From assembly GCF_000375485.1 (NCBI RefSeq), contig NZ_AQXE01000009.1:123375-187374 (forward strand): a stretch of 64,000 bases of DNA, written 5' to 3'. Made by a program: the position numbers and the translations under genes. Of this stretch, positions 27,037 to 36,072 are shown one piece after another. This DNA is from Desulfovibrio oxyclinae DSM 11498. Lineage in GTDB: Bacteria; Desulfobacterota; Desulfovibrionia; Desulfovibrionales; Desulfovibrionaceae. The stretch's first letter is position 1, and each line of letters begins with the position of its first letter. The notes beneath the pieces are model-generated. The model was not told the origin of the DNA and searched no databases. It worked only from the letters and a program-made list of their open reading frames with translations.

Positions 27037-27492
27037 ATGCCCGGATACAAAGGACATCTCGCCGGAGGAATCTTCGTGGGCGGCATGTGCGCCACCGGGG
27101 CCGTCATGTTCGGCCTGCTGCACATGAACCCACTACTCATTGCAGGGCTTATGGGCTTTTGTCTTATGGGGGCACTTTTTCCCGACACAGACACCGAGTC
27201 GAAAGGCCAAAACCTGTTCTACCTGATCTTCGCGGCCGTGGACCTCGGTCTGATCCTGAAGAAATACTACATATGGGCCTCATGGCTGGGATTTCTTGCC
27301 ATGCTGCCTCCCATCGGGTCACATAGAGGCTGGACACACACCTGGTGGGCCATGATCGTCGTTCCGTTGCCCATCATTCTGATTCCGGTCATGCTCTTCG
27401 ACCCGCCGGACATCACACCTTTCTTGCAATTCTACAGCGCATTCACGGTCGGATACTTCTCGCACCTGCTTCTGGATGGAGAATTTCGGTAA
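27037..27492 (+). CDS. YdjM-like membrane-bound metal-dependent hydrolase family protein
   Basis: This 151-residue protein has four predicted membrane helices and the conserved polar motifs of the YdjM/DUF457 family: GYKGHLAGG near the N-terminus, LFPDTDTES, GSHRGWTHT and GYFSHLLLD. These His/Asp sets suggest metal binding at the membrane; the substrate is unknown. The ATG at 27037 places the conserved MPGYKGH at the start; an upstream in-frame TTG at 27001 is possible but has no ribosome binding site. Confidence 0.8.
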   Translation: MPGYKGHLAGGIFVGGMCATGAVMFGLLHMNPLLIAGLMGFCLMGALFPDTDTESKGQNLFYLIFAAVDLGLILKKYYIWASWLGFLAMLPPIGSHRGWTHTWWAMIVVPLPIILIPVMLFDPPDITPFLQFYSAFTVGYFSHLLLDGEFR

Positions 27493-27527
27493 GGCGCGAG
27501 TATGCCAACTGCCACTTGAAAGACACG

Positions 27528-27564
27528 AAAAAGCCCCCGTTCCAATCACGAAACAGGGGCTTTC
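27528..27564. terminator. Bidirectional terminator between YdjM-like gene and cheW
   Basis: AAGCCCCCGTT and AACAGGGGCTT pair with one mismatch around a ten-base loop, with an A-run on one side and TTTC on the other. Confidence 0.65.
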
Positions 27565-27588
27565 AATGTCGGTCGTCTGTAATGGCTT

Positions 27589-28104
27589 TTATGCAGCCTC
27601 TTCCTGATCGTCGGACTTTTCGCCCGCCATTTCTCGAGCCATGGCGAGTTCTTCAGCACTGAATATCTTATTGATATCCAGAATGATGATGAACTGGCCA
27701 TCCTGACGGCCCATGCCCTTGATGTATTCTGCGTTCACCGCAGCACCCATCTTCGGCGCAGGCTCAATGGTGTCCGGAGCCATTTCGAAAACTTCGCGCA
27801 CGGAATCCACCAGCGCACCCATGACGGTCAACTCACCATCGAACTCGATTTCCACAATGATAATGCAGGTATCGACCGTATCCTCACCCTTGGACATGCC
27901 CATTTTCTGGCGCATGTCCACCACCGGCACCGCGTGGCCGCGAAGATTTATAACGCCACGCATGAATACGGGCGTACGCGGAATCTTGGTGATGGAGGTC
28001 AGCTCAAGGACCTCGCGGACAGTACCGATATCAAGGGCAAAGATTTCCTTACCCAGCGTAAATGTCAGGAATTGATTGATATCCTTGAGCACTTCGTCGT
28101 TCAT
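27589..28104 (-). CDS. cheW: Chemotaxis coupling protein CheW
   Basis: This 171-residue protein has the CheW fold signatures FLTFTLGKEIFALDIGTVRE, PVFMRGVINLRGHAVPVVDM and IEYIKGM-like AEYIKGMGRQDGQFIIILDI. CheW bridges chemoreceptors and the kinase CheA. The start has GGAGGGG upstream. It lies 86 bp downstream of a chemoreceptor gene on the same strand, so it is probably co-expressed and may serve that receptor. No cheA is in the window. Confidence 0.92.
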   Translation of the reverse strand: MNDEVLKDINQFLTFTLGKEIFALDIGTVREVLELTSITKIPRTPVFMRGVINLRGHAVPVVDMRQKMGMSKGEDTVDTCIIIVEIEFDGELTVMGALVDSVREVFEMAPDTIEPAPKMGAAVNAEYIKGMGRQDGQFIIILDINKIFSAEELAMAREMAGEKSDDQEEAA

Positions 28105-28190
28105 TTGACCCCTCCGTCGCTTGGCTTAGGGATGTTTCCACAAAAGCTATGCTATGTAGATATCATCCGCTCCAAATGGAGTCCACCCTG

Positions 28191-30182
28191 TTAGAATCTT
28201 TCAAACTCGGAATCGTCACCCAGCTGCAAGGAAACGCCCTTGCCGCTGTCTGCGACTTGCCCATCATCTCGTTTTTTTCTTGAATCATTCTTTCTCCCTG
28301 CTCCATTGGACAATGCCTTTGGTTGCACGGCAGCTCGAGAGGTTCTGGAAGACTCGCTACCGCCCACGCGGAAGAAAGACATGGTCTGTTGCAGCATCTG
28401 CCCCTGTCCTGCCAGCTCCTCGCTGGTGGATGCCATTTCTTCGGACCCCGAGGCGTTTTGCTGAATGACGGTATCCAGTTGCTGAATGGCATCGTTTATC
28501 TGTTGCGCGCCGGTGCTTTGCTCGGCACTGGCTGAGGCTATGTCCTGCACCAGTTCCGCTGTTTTCCTGATGTTGGGCACGAGCTCTTCGAGCATCCGTC
28601 CCGCCCGCTCTGCAACATCAACACTTTCCGTGGAAAGCTCACCGATCTCGCCTGCGGCCTCACCGCTTCGCTCCGCAAGCTTTCTGACTTCGGCGGCCAC
28701 AACCGCGAACCCTTTACCATGCTCACCCGCACGAGCCGCTTCGATGGCGGCGTTGAGAGCCAGCAGGTTGGTCTGCCGTGCTATGTCCTCGATTATGGAA
28801 ATCTTTTCGGCGATATTACGCATGGCCTCAACGGTTTTCCCGACTGCTTCACCGCTTTCCTGTGCGTTCTTGGCGGCTTCGTTAGCGATACTTTCCGTTT
28901 GCTGGGCATTGTCTGCATTCTGTTTGATGTTGCTGCCCATCTGCTCCATTGATGAGGAAACCTGCTCGATGGATGATGCCTGTTCCGTGGCCCCCTGCGA
29001 AAGCGTCTGCGAAGCTGCGGAAAGCTCCTCGCTTCCGGAAGCGACATTGTCCGTGGCCGCTCGTACGTCGCCGACAACGTTACGCAGCTTGTTCACCATG
29101 CGGTTGAGCGCCCCGGCCAATACGCCGATTTCGTCTTTCTGATCAATGTCGAGATGACTGGTGAAGTCCCCTTCCGCCATGGCCCCGGCAAACTGCACCC
29201 CCTTCCTGATGGGCTGTGTGATGGACCGCGTCAGCACCACCGCGGCAAGGATGCCGAAGACGAAGGCCAAAGCGGTACCGGAAAACATCATGATGTTGGC
29301 ATTTTTCATATCTTCCAGCATCAGTGTCTTCTGCTCCGCCCTTGCTTCCAGACATATTTTCTGCGCTTCGCGAGCCAGCGTGACCATGCTTTGCTCAATC
29401 CGCCCCTGCTCGGCAGTCAGCTCCACAAATGCGGCAAAGTCCTCCTTGTAATTCGACAAAGAGGTATAGACCTCGTCAACCATGGCCCTGGCTTCGTCGT
29501 CCGATGCCTGCTTACGCAGATCCTCTGCCATGGCCAAAAGCCCGTCCACGGCTGCAAGATTGTCGTCCAGATACTTACGCTCGCCGGAAATGATGTATTC
29601 CTTTTCATTCTTTCGCGCTTCAAGAAACCACTCAATCATCCGGTCCGAATCATCCGCTTTGGTTCTCGCCTGTTCCGCAATCGTCCCGGCGCCCATCCCG
29701 CTGGCAAGAATGCGATCGAGTGTACGTTGCTGTTCGGCTCGAAAGCGATCTGTGCTTGCGAGGGCATCACGGGCATTGGCACGCATTCGCTGCATTGCTG
29801 CATCCTTTCTGTCAGCCAGTTCGACATATCTCTGAAATTCCTTGCGATACTTCTCACCCCCGGCTTCCACTCGGGCCACCTGATCCTTGTGCGCCTGCGA
29901 CTTCATCTTGTCCATGGTCTCAGCGGTCTGGCTCATGATCTGCCGCAGCACGGCCTCATGCTTTTCAAGGGACTGCTCATCCCCTCTGAGCATATAGTTT
30001 TTCTCCTGCACCCTTGCCTCAAGAATGTACCGGACAAGCCGGTTGGCATCGTCGGCTTTTACTACACGGCTTTGTACTTTCGAGAGGCCGGAATATCCAA
30101 TTGCCGCCACGACTCCGGCAAGGACAAGGACGAGCGCGAACCCCAAGGCCAACTTTGCGCCCAGCTTCATATTTTTGAGCAT
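28191..30182 (-). CDS. Methyl-accepting chemotaxis protein with helical-bimodular-type sensor
   Basis: This 663-residue protein has TM1 ([20 protein letters not shown]), a long all-helical periplasmic domain of about 270 residues made of two similar four-helix halves ([20 protein letters not shown] and [20 protein letters not shown]), TM2 and HAMP ([11 protein letters not shown]). The signalling hairpin has [20 protein letters not shown] at the tip. The two-module sensor suggests an HBM domain, known to bind organic acids in McpS-type receptors. It ends in SEFERF, a CheR-docking-like tail. The start is supported by GGAGGG upstream and it precedes cheW. Confidence 0.9.
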   Translation of the reverse strand: MLKNMKLGAKLALGFALVLVLAGVVAAIGYSGLSKVQSRVVKADDANRLVRYILEARVQEKNYMLRGDEQSLEKHEAVLRQIMSQTAETMDKMKSQAHKDQVARVEAGGEKYRKEFQRYVELADRKDAAMQRMRANARDALASTDRFRAEQQRTLDRILASGMGAGTIAEQARTKADDSDRMIEWFLEARKNEKEYIISGERKYLDDNLAAVDGLLAMAEDLRKQASDDEARAMVDEVYTSLSNYKEDFAAFVELTAEQGRIEQSMVTLAREAQKICLEARAEQKTLMLEDMKNANIMMFSGTALAFVFGILAAVVLTRSITQPIRKGVQFAGAMAEGDFTSHLDIDQKDEIGVLAGALNRMVNKLRNVVGDVRAATDNVASGSEELSAASQTLSQGATEQASSIEQVSSSMEQMGSNIKQNADNAQQTESIANEAAKNAQESGEAVGKTVEAMRNIAEKISIIEDIARQTNLLALNAAIEAARAGEHGKGFAVVAAEVRKLAERSGEAAGEIGELSTESVDVAERAGRMLEELVPNIRKTAELVQDIASASAEQSTGAQQINDAIQQLDTVIQQNASGSEEMASTSEELAGQGQMLQQTMSFFRVGGSESSRTSRAAVQPKALSNGAGRKNDSRKKRDDGQVADSGKGVSLQLGDDSEFERF

Positions 30183-30326
30183 ATACCCTCCATGCTTTAA
30201 AGGAACGGTCATTCTTCAAGAAAATAGCTCGTGAGTTCTTAGCAATTAATTATATTTTCGATATTCATCATCTTCACCTGCAATTCACTTCAAATCAGGA
30301 AAAAACAAAAAAAATCTCAAAAACAG

Positions 30327-30355
30327 TTGACATCTGCGGCGTGTACACATAGATA
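30327..30355 (+). promoter_or_regulatory. Sigma-70 promoter of tRNA-Pro
   Basis: TTGACA at 30327-30332 and TAGATA at 30350-30355 are 17 bases apart, an almost ideal housekeeping promoter, ending 12 bases before the tRNA. Confidence 0.8.
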
Positions 30356-30367
30356 GACAACCCGCGT

Positions 30368-30444
30368 CGGGATGTAGCGCAGTCTGGGAGCGCACTTGAA
30401 TGGGGTTCAAGGGGTCGGAGGTTCAAATCCTCTCATCCCGACCA
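30368..30444 (+). tRNA. tRNA-Pro (anticodon GGG)
   Basis: The cloverleaf is complete: acceptor CGGGATG/CATCCCG, D-arm GCGC/GCGC, anticodon stem CTTGA/TCAAG with loop ATGGGGT giving GGG, T-arm GGAGG/CCTCT (last pair G-U) with loop TTCAAAT, discriminator A, and encoded CCA. The length is 77 bases. Confidence 0.95.
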
Positions 30445-30461
30445 GAAAAAAGACTACCCCA

Positions 30462-30496
30462 AAAGGGATCGGAGAAATCCGATCCCTTTGTCTTTT
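30462..30496 (+). terminator. Terminator after tRNA-Pro
   Basis: AAAGGGATCGGA and TCCGATCCCTTT form a 12-bp stem with a GAAA loop, followed by TGTCTTTTC. Confidence 0.85.
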
Positions 30497-30508
30497 CATA
30501 AGCACAAA

Positions 30509-30546
30509 CAAAGTCCGCTCTGACTTCAGAGCGGACTTTGTTGTTT
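30509..30546. terminator. Second terminator-like hairpin after tRNA-Pro
   Basis: The 15 bases at 30509-30523 are the exact reverse complement of 30526-30540 (core AAAGTCCGCTCTGA), followed by TTGTTTTG. It lies in tandem with the previous one. Confidence 0.75.
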
Positions 30547-30648
30547 TGTCCACCTCACCATGCTTCGATGGCGCTAACAAGTTTTCACCTCACGCCCCTT
30601 TCACGGGGGCGACGTGCCTGTGACAGTTTGAGGTTCGCGCAACAAAGA

Positions 30649-30678
30649 AAGGCCGTCCGCATTGATGCGTACGGCCTT
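30649..30678. terminator. Terminator-like hairpin of the aldo/keto reductase gene
   Basis: AAGGCCGT and ACGGCCTT plus an inner CGCAT/ATGCG form a stem with one mismatch. Read on the minus strand it lies 31 bases after the reductase stop, followed by TTTC. Confidence 0.65.
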
Positions 30679-30708
30679 GGTCACCAGGATATCCTTCGCA
30701 ACCCGCGG

Positions 30709-31704
30709 CTACTTCTGCAAGCCAGTCGGCGGAGCCATGAATTCGGGGCCGACAGGGGCTTCGATACACTCATTGAGAATGGACTGGACTTCGGAGAGCA
30801 CCGCGCCGTCCATGGACCAGTCCACGATCTCGTCGATGGGGTCCATCTGGCTTGGTTTGCGACCGCCCCATATGGATATGGGAACACCCTTTTCAAAGAT
30901 CCAGCGGACCGCAAAGGCAAGAATGGATTTGTCAAACTTGGATTCGGACAGCTTTTGCAACTTGTCCACGGCCTTCAGGTACTGACTGAAACGGGGTTCG
31001 CTGAACTTCGGGTCCATCTTGCGAAGGTCGTCGCCATCAAAGCTGGTGTCCTTTTTCATCTTGCCGGTGAGCAGACCACGGCAAAGCGCGCCGTATGTCA
31101 TGAGCGAGATGTCGTTACGCTCACAATACGGTTTGATGTCCGCATCAATGCCCTGCTCGAAGATATTGTAAGGGGGCTGACAGAGATGCAACGGGCATTC
31201 CTTACGAAATTCCTCCATCTGATCCGGAGTGTAGTTGCTGACGCCAACGGCCTTGATCACGCCCTGATCAAGCAGCTCTCGCATTGCCGATGCGGTTTCG
31301 GTTATTGGCCGTGTGGGATCGGGCCAGTGCACGTAATAGATGTCGATCGAATCCGTCCGCAACCGCTTCAGGGACTGCTCTATCTCGTACATGATCCTGT
31401 CTCTGGAGCCATTGCGATAGACCTTGTGGTCCTCGGTCCAGTCAAGGCAGACCTTGGTGGAAAGATGCACCTTGTCCGAACTGGAGTATTCCTGAAGGGC
31501 TTTCCCGACGATCTCCTCCGAGGTTCCGAAGCCGTATACCGGGGCCGTATCCACGAGGTTGACCCCCTTATCCAGAGCGGCGTGAACGGTTTCGATGGAC
31601 TGTTTCTCATCGGTTCCGCCCCACATCCATCCTCCGATTGCCCAGGTTCCAAGAGCGATTCGAGACACTTCCAGGTCGGTTCCGGGTATGTTGTGATACA
31701 GCAT
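30709..31704 (-). CDS. Aldo/keto reductase
   Basis: This 331-residue TIM-barrel oxidoreductase has the catalytic tetrad in context: Asp and Tyr in LVDTAPVYGFGTSEEIVGKA, Lys in LSTKVCLDW, and His in IYYVHWPDPT. NADPH-binding residues lie in the C-terminal WGGRKPSQMDPI region. The protein resembles YdhF/IolS-type reductases of unknown physiological substrate. The start at 31704 is supported by GAGAGG upstream, and a strong promoter lies 38 bases before it. It is divergent from a nitroreductase. Confidence 0.88.
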   Translation of the reverse strand: MLYHNIPGTDLEVSRIALGTWAIGGWMWGGTDEKQSIETVHAALDKGVNLVDTAPVYGFGTSEEIVGKALQEYSSSDKVHLSTKVCLDWTEDHKVYRNGSRDRIMYEIEQSLKRLRTDSIDIYYVHWPDPTRPITETASAMRELLDQGVIKAVGVSNYTPDQMEEFRKECPLHLCQPPYNIFEQGIDADIKPYCERNDISLMTYGALCRGLLTGKMKKDTSFDGDDLRKMDPKFSEPRFSQYLKAVDKLQKLSESKFDKSILAFAVRWIFEKGVPISIWGGRKPSQMDPIDEIVDWSMDGAVLSEVQSILNECIEAPVGPEFMAPPTGLQK

Positions 31705-31741
31705 TGAAAACCTCTCTTCTTTGGTTTTTTCAAAATCCAAT

Positions 31742-31769
31742 ATCATACAGGCAAAGGGGAGTCTGTCAA
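31742..31769 (-). promoter_or_regulatory. Sigma-70 promoter of the aldo/keto reductase gene
   Basis: Read on the minus strand, TTGACA (31769-31764) and TATGAT (31747-31742) are 16 bases apart, close to the housekeeping consensus. Confidence 0.7.
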
Positions 31770-31859
31770 CAGGCCCGGCGAGTTCACGACGACCGGCATG
31801 AAAACGCCAACAAGGCAAAGCCTCGGTGACAAAAAGGCTTTCATGATGATATGGTGCAA

Positions 31860-31892
31860 TTTACGTTTATATTTCAAACAGTGGAACGTAAA
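31860..31892. promoter_or_regulatory. Inverted repeat upstream of the nitroreductase gene, candidate operator
   Basis: TTTACGTT at 31860-31867 is the exact reverse complement of AACGTAAA at 31885-31892, 17 bases apart. It lies 70 bases before the nitroreductase start, in an AT-rich region between two divergent redox genes. Confidence 0.4.
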
Positions 31893-31962
31893 AGAAAATC
31901 GCAGTTCCATGAAGAAGTTACACACCGAAAAACCAAAGATCCAACACACTGGAGGAAACGGC

Positions 31963-32595
31963 ATGGATTTCGATTTAATCCTGAAAAACAGGCGAGCCAT
32001 CAACCATTTCGATCCGGAAAGGGATGTTGATGACGAGACGCTGAAAACCATTCTGGAGCAGGCGGTCAAAGCGCCATCAAGCTACAACCTGCAACCTTGG
32101 AAGCTCGTTGTTTTCCGTGACCCCGAAAAGAAAGCCGCGCTCAGAAAGCTGGCCTTTGATCAGCCCAAGGTGACGGATGCGCCGGTCATACTTATGTTCC
32201 TGGCCGACAGAAGCGGCTGGAGGCCGGAGAATACGACCATGCGCAACGTTTTCGAGGACAACGTCAAATCGGGAAAGATGGCTTCGGATCAGCGGGAATG
32301 GTTCGCCGGGGTGACTCAGGCTCTCTACGGACGTGACGATGAGGCCATGCAGGCATTCGCCAACAAGAACGCCGGCCTTTTCGCCATGTCCGTCATGTAC
32401 ACGGCCAGCCATTACGGCCTTCACACCCATCCCATGGACGGCTTTGACCACGACGGAGTGAAAAAAGAATTCGACATTCCCGAGAACTACTGGATTCCCA
32501 TGCTCATGGCCGTCGGGCATCTCAAGCCGGGCATCACCATTCATCCCAAGGCATGGCGTCAGTCCTATGAAGACATGGTCTTGAAGGAATACTGA
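31963..32595 (+). CDS. Nitroreductase-family flavoprotein
   Basis: This 210-residue protein has the family's FMN contacts (LKNRRAINHFDPERDVDD near the N-terminus, VKAPSSYNLQPWKLVVF) and the C-terminal GHLKPGITIHPK. These FMN enzymes reduce nitro compounds, quinones or flavins with NAD(P)H; the substrate is unknown. The start at 31963 has GGAGG seven bases upstream. A longer in-frame extension back to 31798 has no ribosome binding site. Confidence 0.85.
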   Translation: MDFDLILKNRRAINHFDPERDVDDETLKTILEQAVKAPSSYNLQPWKLVVFRDPEKKAALRKLAFDQPKVTDAPVILMFLADRSGWRPENTTMRNVFEDNVKSGKMASDQREWFAGVTQALYGRDDEAMQAFANKNAGLFAMSVMYTASHYGLHTHPMDGFDHDGVKKEFDIPENYWIPMLMAVGHLKPGITIHPKAWRQSYEDMVLKEY

Positions 32596-32613
32596 GCCGA
32601 CATTCATGGCACA

Positions 32614-32646
32614 AAAAATCCGCGGCCTGTCAGGCCGCGGATTTTG
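32614..32646. terminator. Bidirectional terminator between nitroreductase and chemoreceptor genes
   Basis: AAAATCCGCGGCCTG and AGGCCGCGGATTTT pair almost perfectly, with an A-run before and TTTTGT after. Confidence 0.85.
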
Positions 32647-32694
32647 TATTTCAGTAAGCCGAAAAGGCTGGACTCCGAGACAGACCGGCGTCAC

Positions 32695-34407
32695 TTAGAA
32701 GCGTTCGAACTCCTCGTCACCGCCCATATCAAGGTCCTTGCCGCCGGATGGCAGACTGGCCGCAGCCTTCTTCTCCTTTGTCTTGCCGGCACCAGTTTTC
32801 GGCGCTCGCGGCTTCCCGGAATCTCTTGAAGAAACCACCACCGGCCCGGAATTGCCGAGCTTGAAGAAGCTCACGGTCTGCTGCAACTGTTCAGACTGGG
32901 CCGAGAGCGTTTCGGACGTTGAGGCAACCTCTTCGGAAACCGAAGCATTCTGCTGTACAACGGTATCGAGCCCCTGCAGGGCGCGGCTGATCTCGGAAGC
33001 TCCGGTCTCCTGTTCCGTGGTGGCTCGGGATATCTGCATCATGAGTTCGGCGGTCTGCCGGATGTCGGGAACCATCTTGGAGAGCATTCCGCCCGCCTCC
33101 TCGGCGACCTTCATGCTGCTTGCCGAAAGTTCACTGATTTCACCAGCAGCCTCACCGCTTCGTTCCGCCAGTTTCCGGACCTCGGCCGCGACCACGGCGA
33201 ATCCCTTTCCGTGTTCACCTGCACGAGCCGCCTCGATGGCCGCATTGAGCGCCAGCAGGTTGGTCTGTCGTGCGATGTCTTCCACGATGCCGATTTTCTC
33301 CGCGATCTCGCGCATGGACGAAACGGTTTCGGCAACCGCCTTGCCGCCCTTCTCCGCATCCTGAGCTGCCTGCCTGGACATGGACTCGGTCTGTTTGGCG
33401 TTTTCGGCGTTTTGCGAGATATTGGCGCTCATCTGCTCCATGCTGGATGAGACTTCTTCCACCGATGCCGCCTGCTCCGTAGCGCCCTGGGCAAGGCTCT
33501 GGGACGCAGAGGAAAGTTCCTCTCCGCCGGAGGCGACGCTGTCACTGCCCTGCTGAACGTTCGAAACCACTTCACGCAGCCTCTCCAGCATGTTGTCAAG
33601 GGCTCGGGAAAGCTGTCCAAGTTCGTCGCGGCGATTATCGTGCAGCGATACGGTGAGATCCCCTTCGGATATGATTTCAGCGGTCTCCACACATCGAGAA
33701 AGAGGCTTGGTGATGGTCCCCGCAATGAAAAGCGCCATCGGGATGATCACGAAGGCAAGCAGAGCCAGCACGCCAAGTCCTATCCAGAGCACCATGGTGC
33801 CGGTAAAATTCTCGAAGTCATCGCGAATGGCGAGACTGCGCTTATCTATGTCGTCCACGTAAATCCCCGTGGCGACCCAGAAATCGGTTCCGGGGATCAT
33901 TTCGGCATAAGCAAGCTTTGGGGAAGGCTGGTCCTCGCCGGGTTTGAAGAACCAGTAGGTGACGAAACCGCCCCCGTCGCGAGCCTTTCCGATCAACTCC
34001 CTGATATACTGGTTTCCCTTCTTGTCCTTGTTGCCAATCCGGCTTTCACCCTGATATTCTGGACGCAGCGGATGTGCCACGTTCACACCGGAAGTATCGT
34101 ATGCGAAATAGTACCCGTTCTCGCCGAAGCGGATGTTCTTGAGCTCCTTCTGAACAGCCACGTCCAGCGGCGCTCCGTTGGCCTTTGCCTGTGTCACGGC
34201 ATCCGCCACCTTGGTGGCCACGGACTGCACCGAGAATTTGAGCGTCCTCTCATACCCGCTCATCATGGCCTTTCGAGCTTCCTGCGTGCCCTTTTCGGAC
34301 AGCTGCTCCAGACCGTACCAGAACGCGCCACAAGCTATCAGCGTGGACGCGATCAGGAGCCCCAGCAGAATCAGAATGCGAACCCTGATGCTAAGCTCTC
34401 TCCACAT
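32695..34407 (-). CDS. Methyl-accepting chemotaxis protein with single Cache domain
   Basis: This 570-residue protein has TM1 ([20 protein letters not shown]), a periplasmic sCache_2-type domain ([55 protein letters not shown]), TM2, HAMP and the signalling hairpin with [20 protein letters not shown]. Such Cache domains commonly bind small organic acids. It ends in GGDEEFERF, the same last residues as the other receptor, fitting a CheR-docking pentapeptide. The start at 34407 has GAGGGGG upstream; the frame's earlier ATG at 34446 has none. Confidence 0.92.
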   Translation of the reverse strand: MWRELSIRVRILILLGLLIASTLIACGAFWYGLEQLSEKGTQEARKAMMSGYERTLKFSVQSVATKVADAVTQAKANGAPLDVAVQKELKNIRFGENGYYFAYDTSGVNVAHPLRPEYQGESRIGNKDKKGNQYIRELIGKARDGGGFVTYWFFKPGEDQPSPKLAYAEMIPGTDFWVATGIYVDDIDKRSLAIRDDFENFTGTMVLWIGLGVLALLAFVIIPMALFIAGTITKPLSRCVETAEIISEGDLTVSLHDNRRDELGQLSRALDNMLERLREVVSNVQQGSDSVASGGEELSSASQSLAQGATEQAASVEEVSSSMEQMSANISQNAENAKQTESMSRQAAQDAEKGGKAVAETVSSMREIAEKIGIVEDIARQTNLLALNAAIEAARAGEHGKGFAVVAAEVRKLAERSGEAAGEISELSASSMKVAEEAGGMLSKMVPDIRQTAELMMQISRATTEQETGASEISRALQGLDTVVQQNASVSEEVASTSETLSAQSEQLQQTVSFFKLGNSGPVVVSSRDSGKPRAPKTGAGKTKEKKAAASLPSGGKDLDMGGDEEFERF

Positions 34408-34654
34408 GTTTCCCCCTCTGTTTTGCCGAAATGTATCGTGAAACAAGCCGGATGGTAATTATAACCTTGCAAAGTAACCGAAATCACTGCACGCAAAACA
34501 AATATAACAAAGCCGAAAATGGTTATTGGGCAAAATTTTCCATTGACAGTCGCGCCGCAATTCCATAACCAATGTCTCCGCATCGGGCGATGCCGAATTT
34601 CAGCACCTCGTAGAGTACAACCAGCTGTGATTCAAGAGGTTACCCCGAGACCAT

Positions 34655-34730
<76 letters not shown>

Positions 34731-34740
34731 GAAAACAAGA

Positions 34741-34771
34741 CCCCCGCTCCGAAAGGAACGGGGGTTTTCTT
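34741..34771 (+). terminator. Terminator after tRNA-Thr
   Basis: CCCCCGCTCC and GGAACGGGGG pair with one mismatch around GAAA, followed by TTTTCTTATT. Confidence 0.8.
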
Positions 34772-34791
34772 ATTGTCTCAAAAGGCCGGAT

Positions 34792-34965
34792 TCACAGCCG
34801 GTCCACCACCACCCAGAACACGAAAGCGCCTACAAAAAGACGCACCGCATGGCCCACGTGGAAATGATAGCCCGTGGGAACCAGATACATGAGCCCCAGC
34901 GAGGCGACGAAAGCCACGATAATCAGCTTGCGCCACTTGTTGAGTCTGAGCAGATCGAACTTCAT
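34792..34965 (-). CDS. Small membrane protein (57 aa) in operon with PEGA lipoprotein
   Basis: The short frame encodes two hydrophobic helices (KLIIVAFVASLGLMYLVP and VRLFVGAFVFWVVVDRL) joined by a His-containing loop (TGYHFHVGHA). It starts 6 bases after the stop of the PEGA lipoprotein gene, with AAGGA just before the ATG, so it is probably translated from the same mRNA. The function is unknown; it could anchor or assist the lipoprotein. Confidence 0.6.
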   Translation of the reverse strand: MKFDLLRLNKWRKLIIVAFVASLGLMYLVPTGYHFHVGHAVRLFVGAFVFWVVVDRL

Positions 34966-34971
34966 CCGTCC

Positions 34972-35973
34972 TTATTCTCCTTCGGTGAGCTTTTCCAGCA
35001 GGTCCACTGCGCCCTCGGGATTGATGGAGGCGCCAACGGAAGTGGAACTCTTGGTGGTTGTCTTGGAGTAGGAGCCGTCCTTGCCGAAGGATTCCTTGCT
35101 GTGGGAGGATCCGCCGACCTTCTTGCTGCCGCCGATGTCGCCCATGCCGGCGGCCGCCGCCTTGAGCGCGTCGAAAGTGGCCTTTTTGCCGTCAACAGGG
35201 GCGGTCTTGGGCGCGCCGGTCACCTGATGCGGGTATCCGATGCGCCAGTCGTTGGAGTTTTCGCGGTATGCGGGATACACGGCCGTAAGATGCTTTCCGT
35301 CCTTGGTTGCCACAACGGAGAACTTGCGCACCGGGGTGCCGCTCATCATCTTGGCAGGCTGCGGAACCACCTTGAAGTGCCAGTGGTTCTGGGGGCTTTT
35401 CCAGCTTCTGCTCTGTCCGGATTTACCGCTTTCCAGCACCCGGTCAAGCACCTCGTGATCGAATTCGGACATGACGCTCAGGGCATCGGTCTGTTCGGAC
35501 GAAGGTGTTGCGGCATGGGACGCGCCATGGGAAGAGCCGGAATGCGCAATGCCCCCGACCGGGGTCAGTTGCACTTTGACGGTAGAGGGTGTGAGCACAT
35601 ACGCCTCGCCACTGGATTTCTGATCCTCGATGGCGCCGACGCCGGAGTTGACGCCCATGAAAGCGTCGTCAAAGAACTTGCCGTCCTGCACGCCCTGATT
35701 CACGGCATTGAGCATGGTGCTGTCAGCCTGATACTGGCGCTTGATGGTTACGTCCTCCTGACGATAGCCCTGTTTGGTAAGCGTGAGGATGTGATCGCTG
35801 TTGCGGGTAAGCTCCACATTGGCAGGAGTCTGCCCTGCAGGCTTTCCATCCACAAGGATTTGCGCACCCAAAGGGTTGGTGCTGACGGGGATATTCTGTT
35901 TGAAAACTTCGGCCTGACATCCGGCAAACATCAGGGACACAACGACAAGCAAAAGTGCTGGAAATCTCTTCAT
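34972..35973 (-). CDS. PEGA-domain lipoprotein
   Basis: This 333-residue protein has a lipoprotein signal (LLLVVVSLMFAGC). A PEGA domain near the N-terminus follows (VSTNPLGAQILVDGKPAGQT then ILTLTKQGYRQED), then a Ser/His-rich linker (GGIAHSGSSHGASHAATPSS), a second globular part with HWHFKVVPQPAKM, and a Gly/Ser/Lys-rich tail. PEGA domains occur in surface proteins; the role here is unknown. The start at 35973 is supported by GGAGGG upstream. It lies between the small membrane protein gene and the Lon-like protease gene, all on the minus strand. Confidence 0.75.
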   Translation of the reverse strand: MKRFPALLLVVVSLMFAGCQAEVFKQNIPVSTNPLGAQILVDGKPAGQTPANVELTRNSDHILTLTKQGYRQEDVTIKRQYQADSTMLNAVNQGVQDGKFFDDAFMGVNSGVGAIEDQKSSGEAYVLTPSTVKVQLTPVGGIAHSGSSHGASHAATPSSEQTDALSVMSEFDHEVLDRVLESGKSGQSRSWKSPQNHWHFKVVPQPAKMMSGTPVRKFSVVATKDGKHLTAVYPAYRENSNDWRIGYPHQVTGAPKTAPVDGKKATFDALKAAAAGMGDIGGSKKVGGSSHSKESFGKDGSYSKTTTKSSTSVGASINPEGAVDLLEKLTEGE

Positions 35974-36037
35974 CAAACCCTCCATCAAGGTATTTTCCCC
36001 ATGGATAGCAGAGGCACCCCGACAAGGAAAGCCGGAA

Positions 36038-36068
36038 AAACCGGACCGCCCTGAAGCGGCCCGGTTTC
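36038..36068 (-). terminator. Terminator of the Lon-like protease gene
   Basis: AAACCGG-CCGC and GCGG-CCGGTTT pair with one mismatch. Read on the minus strand it directly follows the protease stop at 36073. Confidence 0.65.
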
Positions 36069-36072
36069 ATTG

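Noticed and set aside
30368..30444. tRNA-Pro as an integration site of a genomic island
   Set aside because: No integrase, no direct repeat of the tRNA end and no foreign-looking gene block follows on either side.
34849..36054. Plus-strand frame opposite the PEGA lipoprotein
   Set aside because: Antisense shadow; the minus strand has signal peptide, PEGA motif and ribosome binding site.
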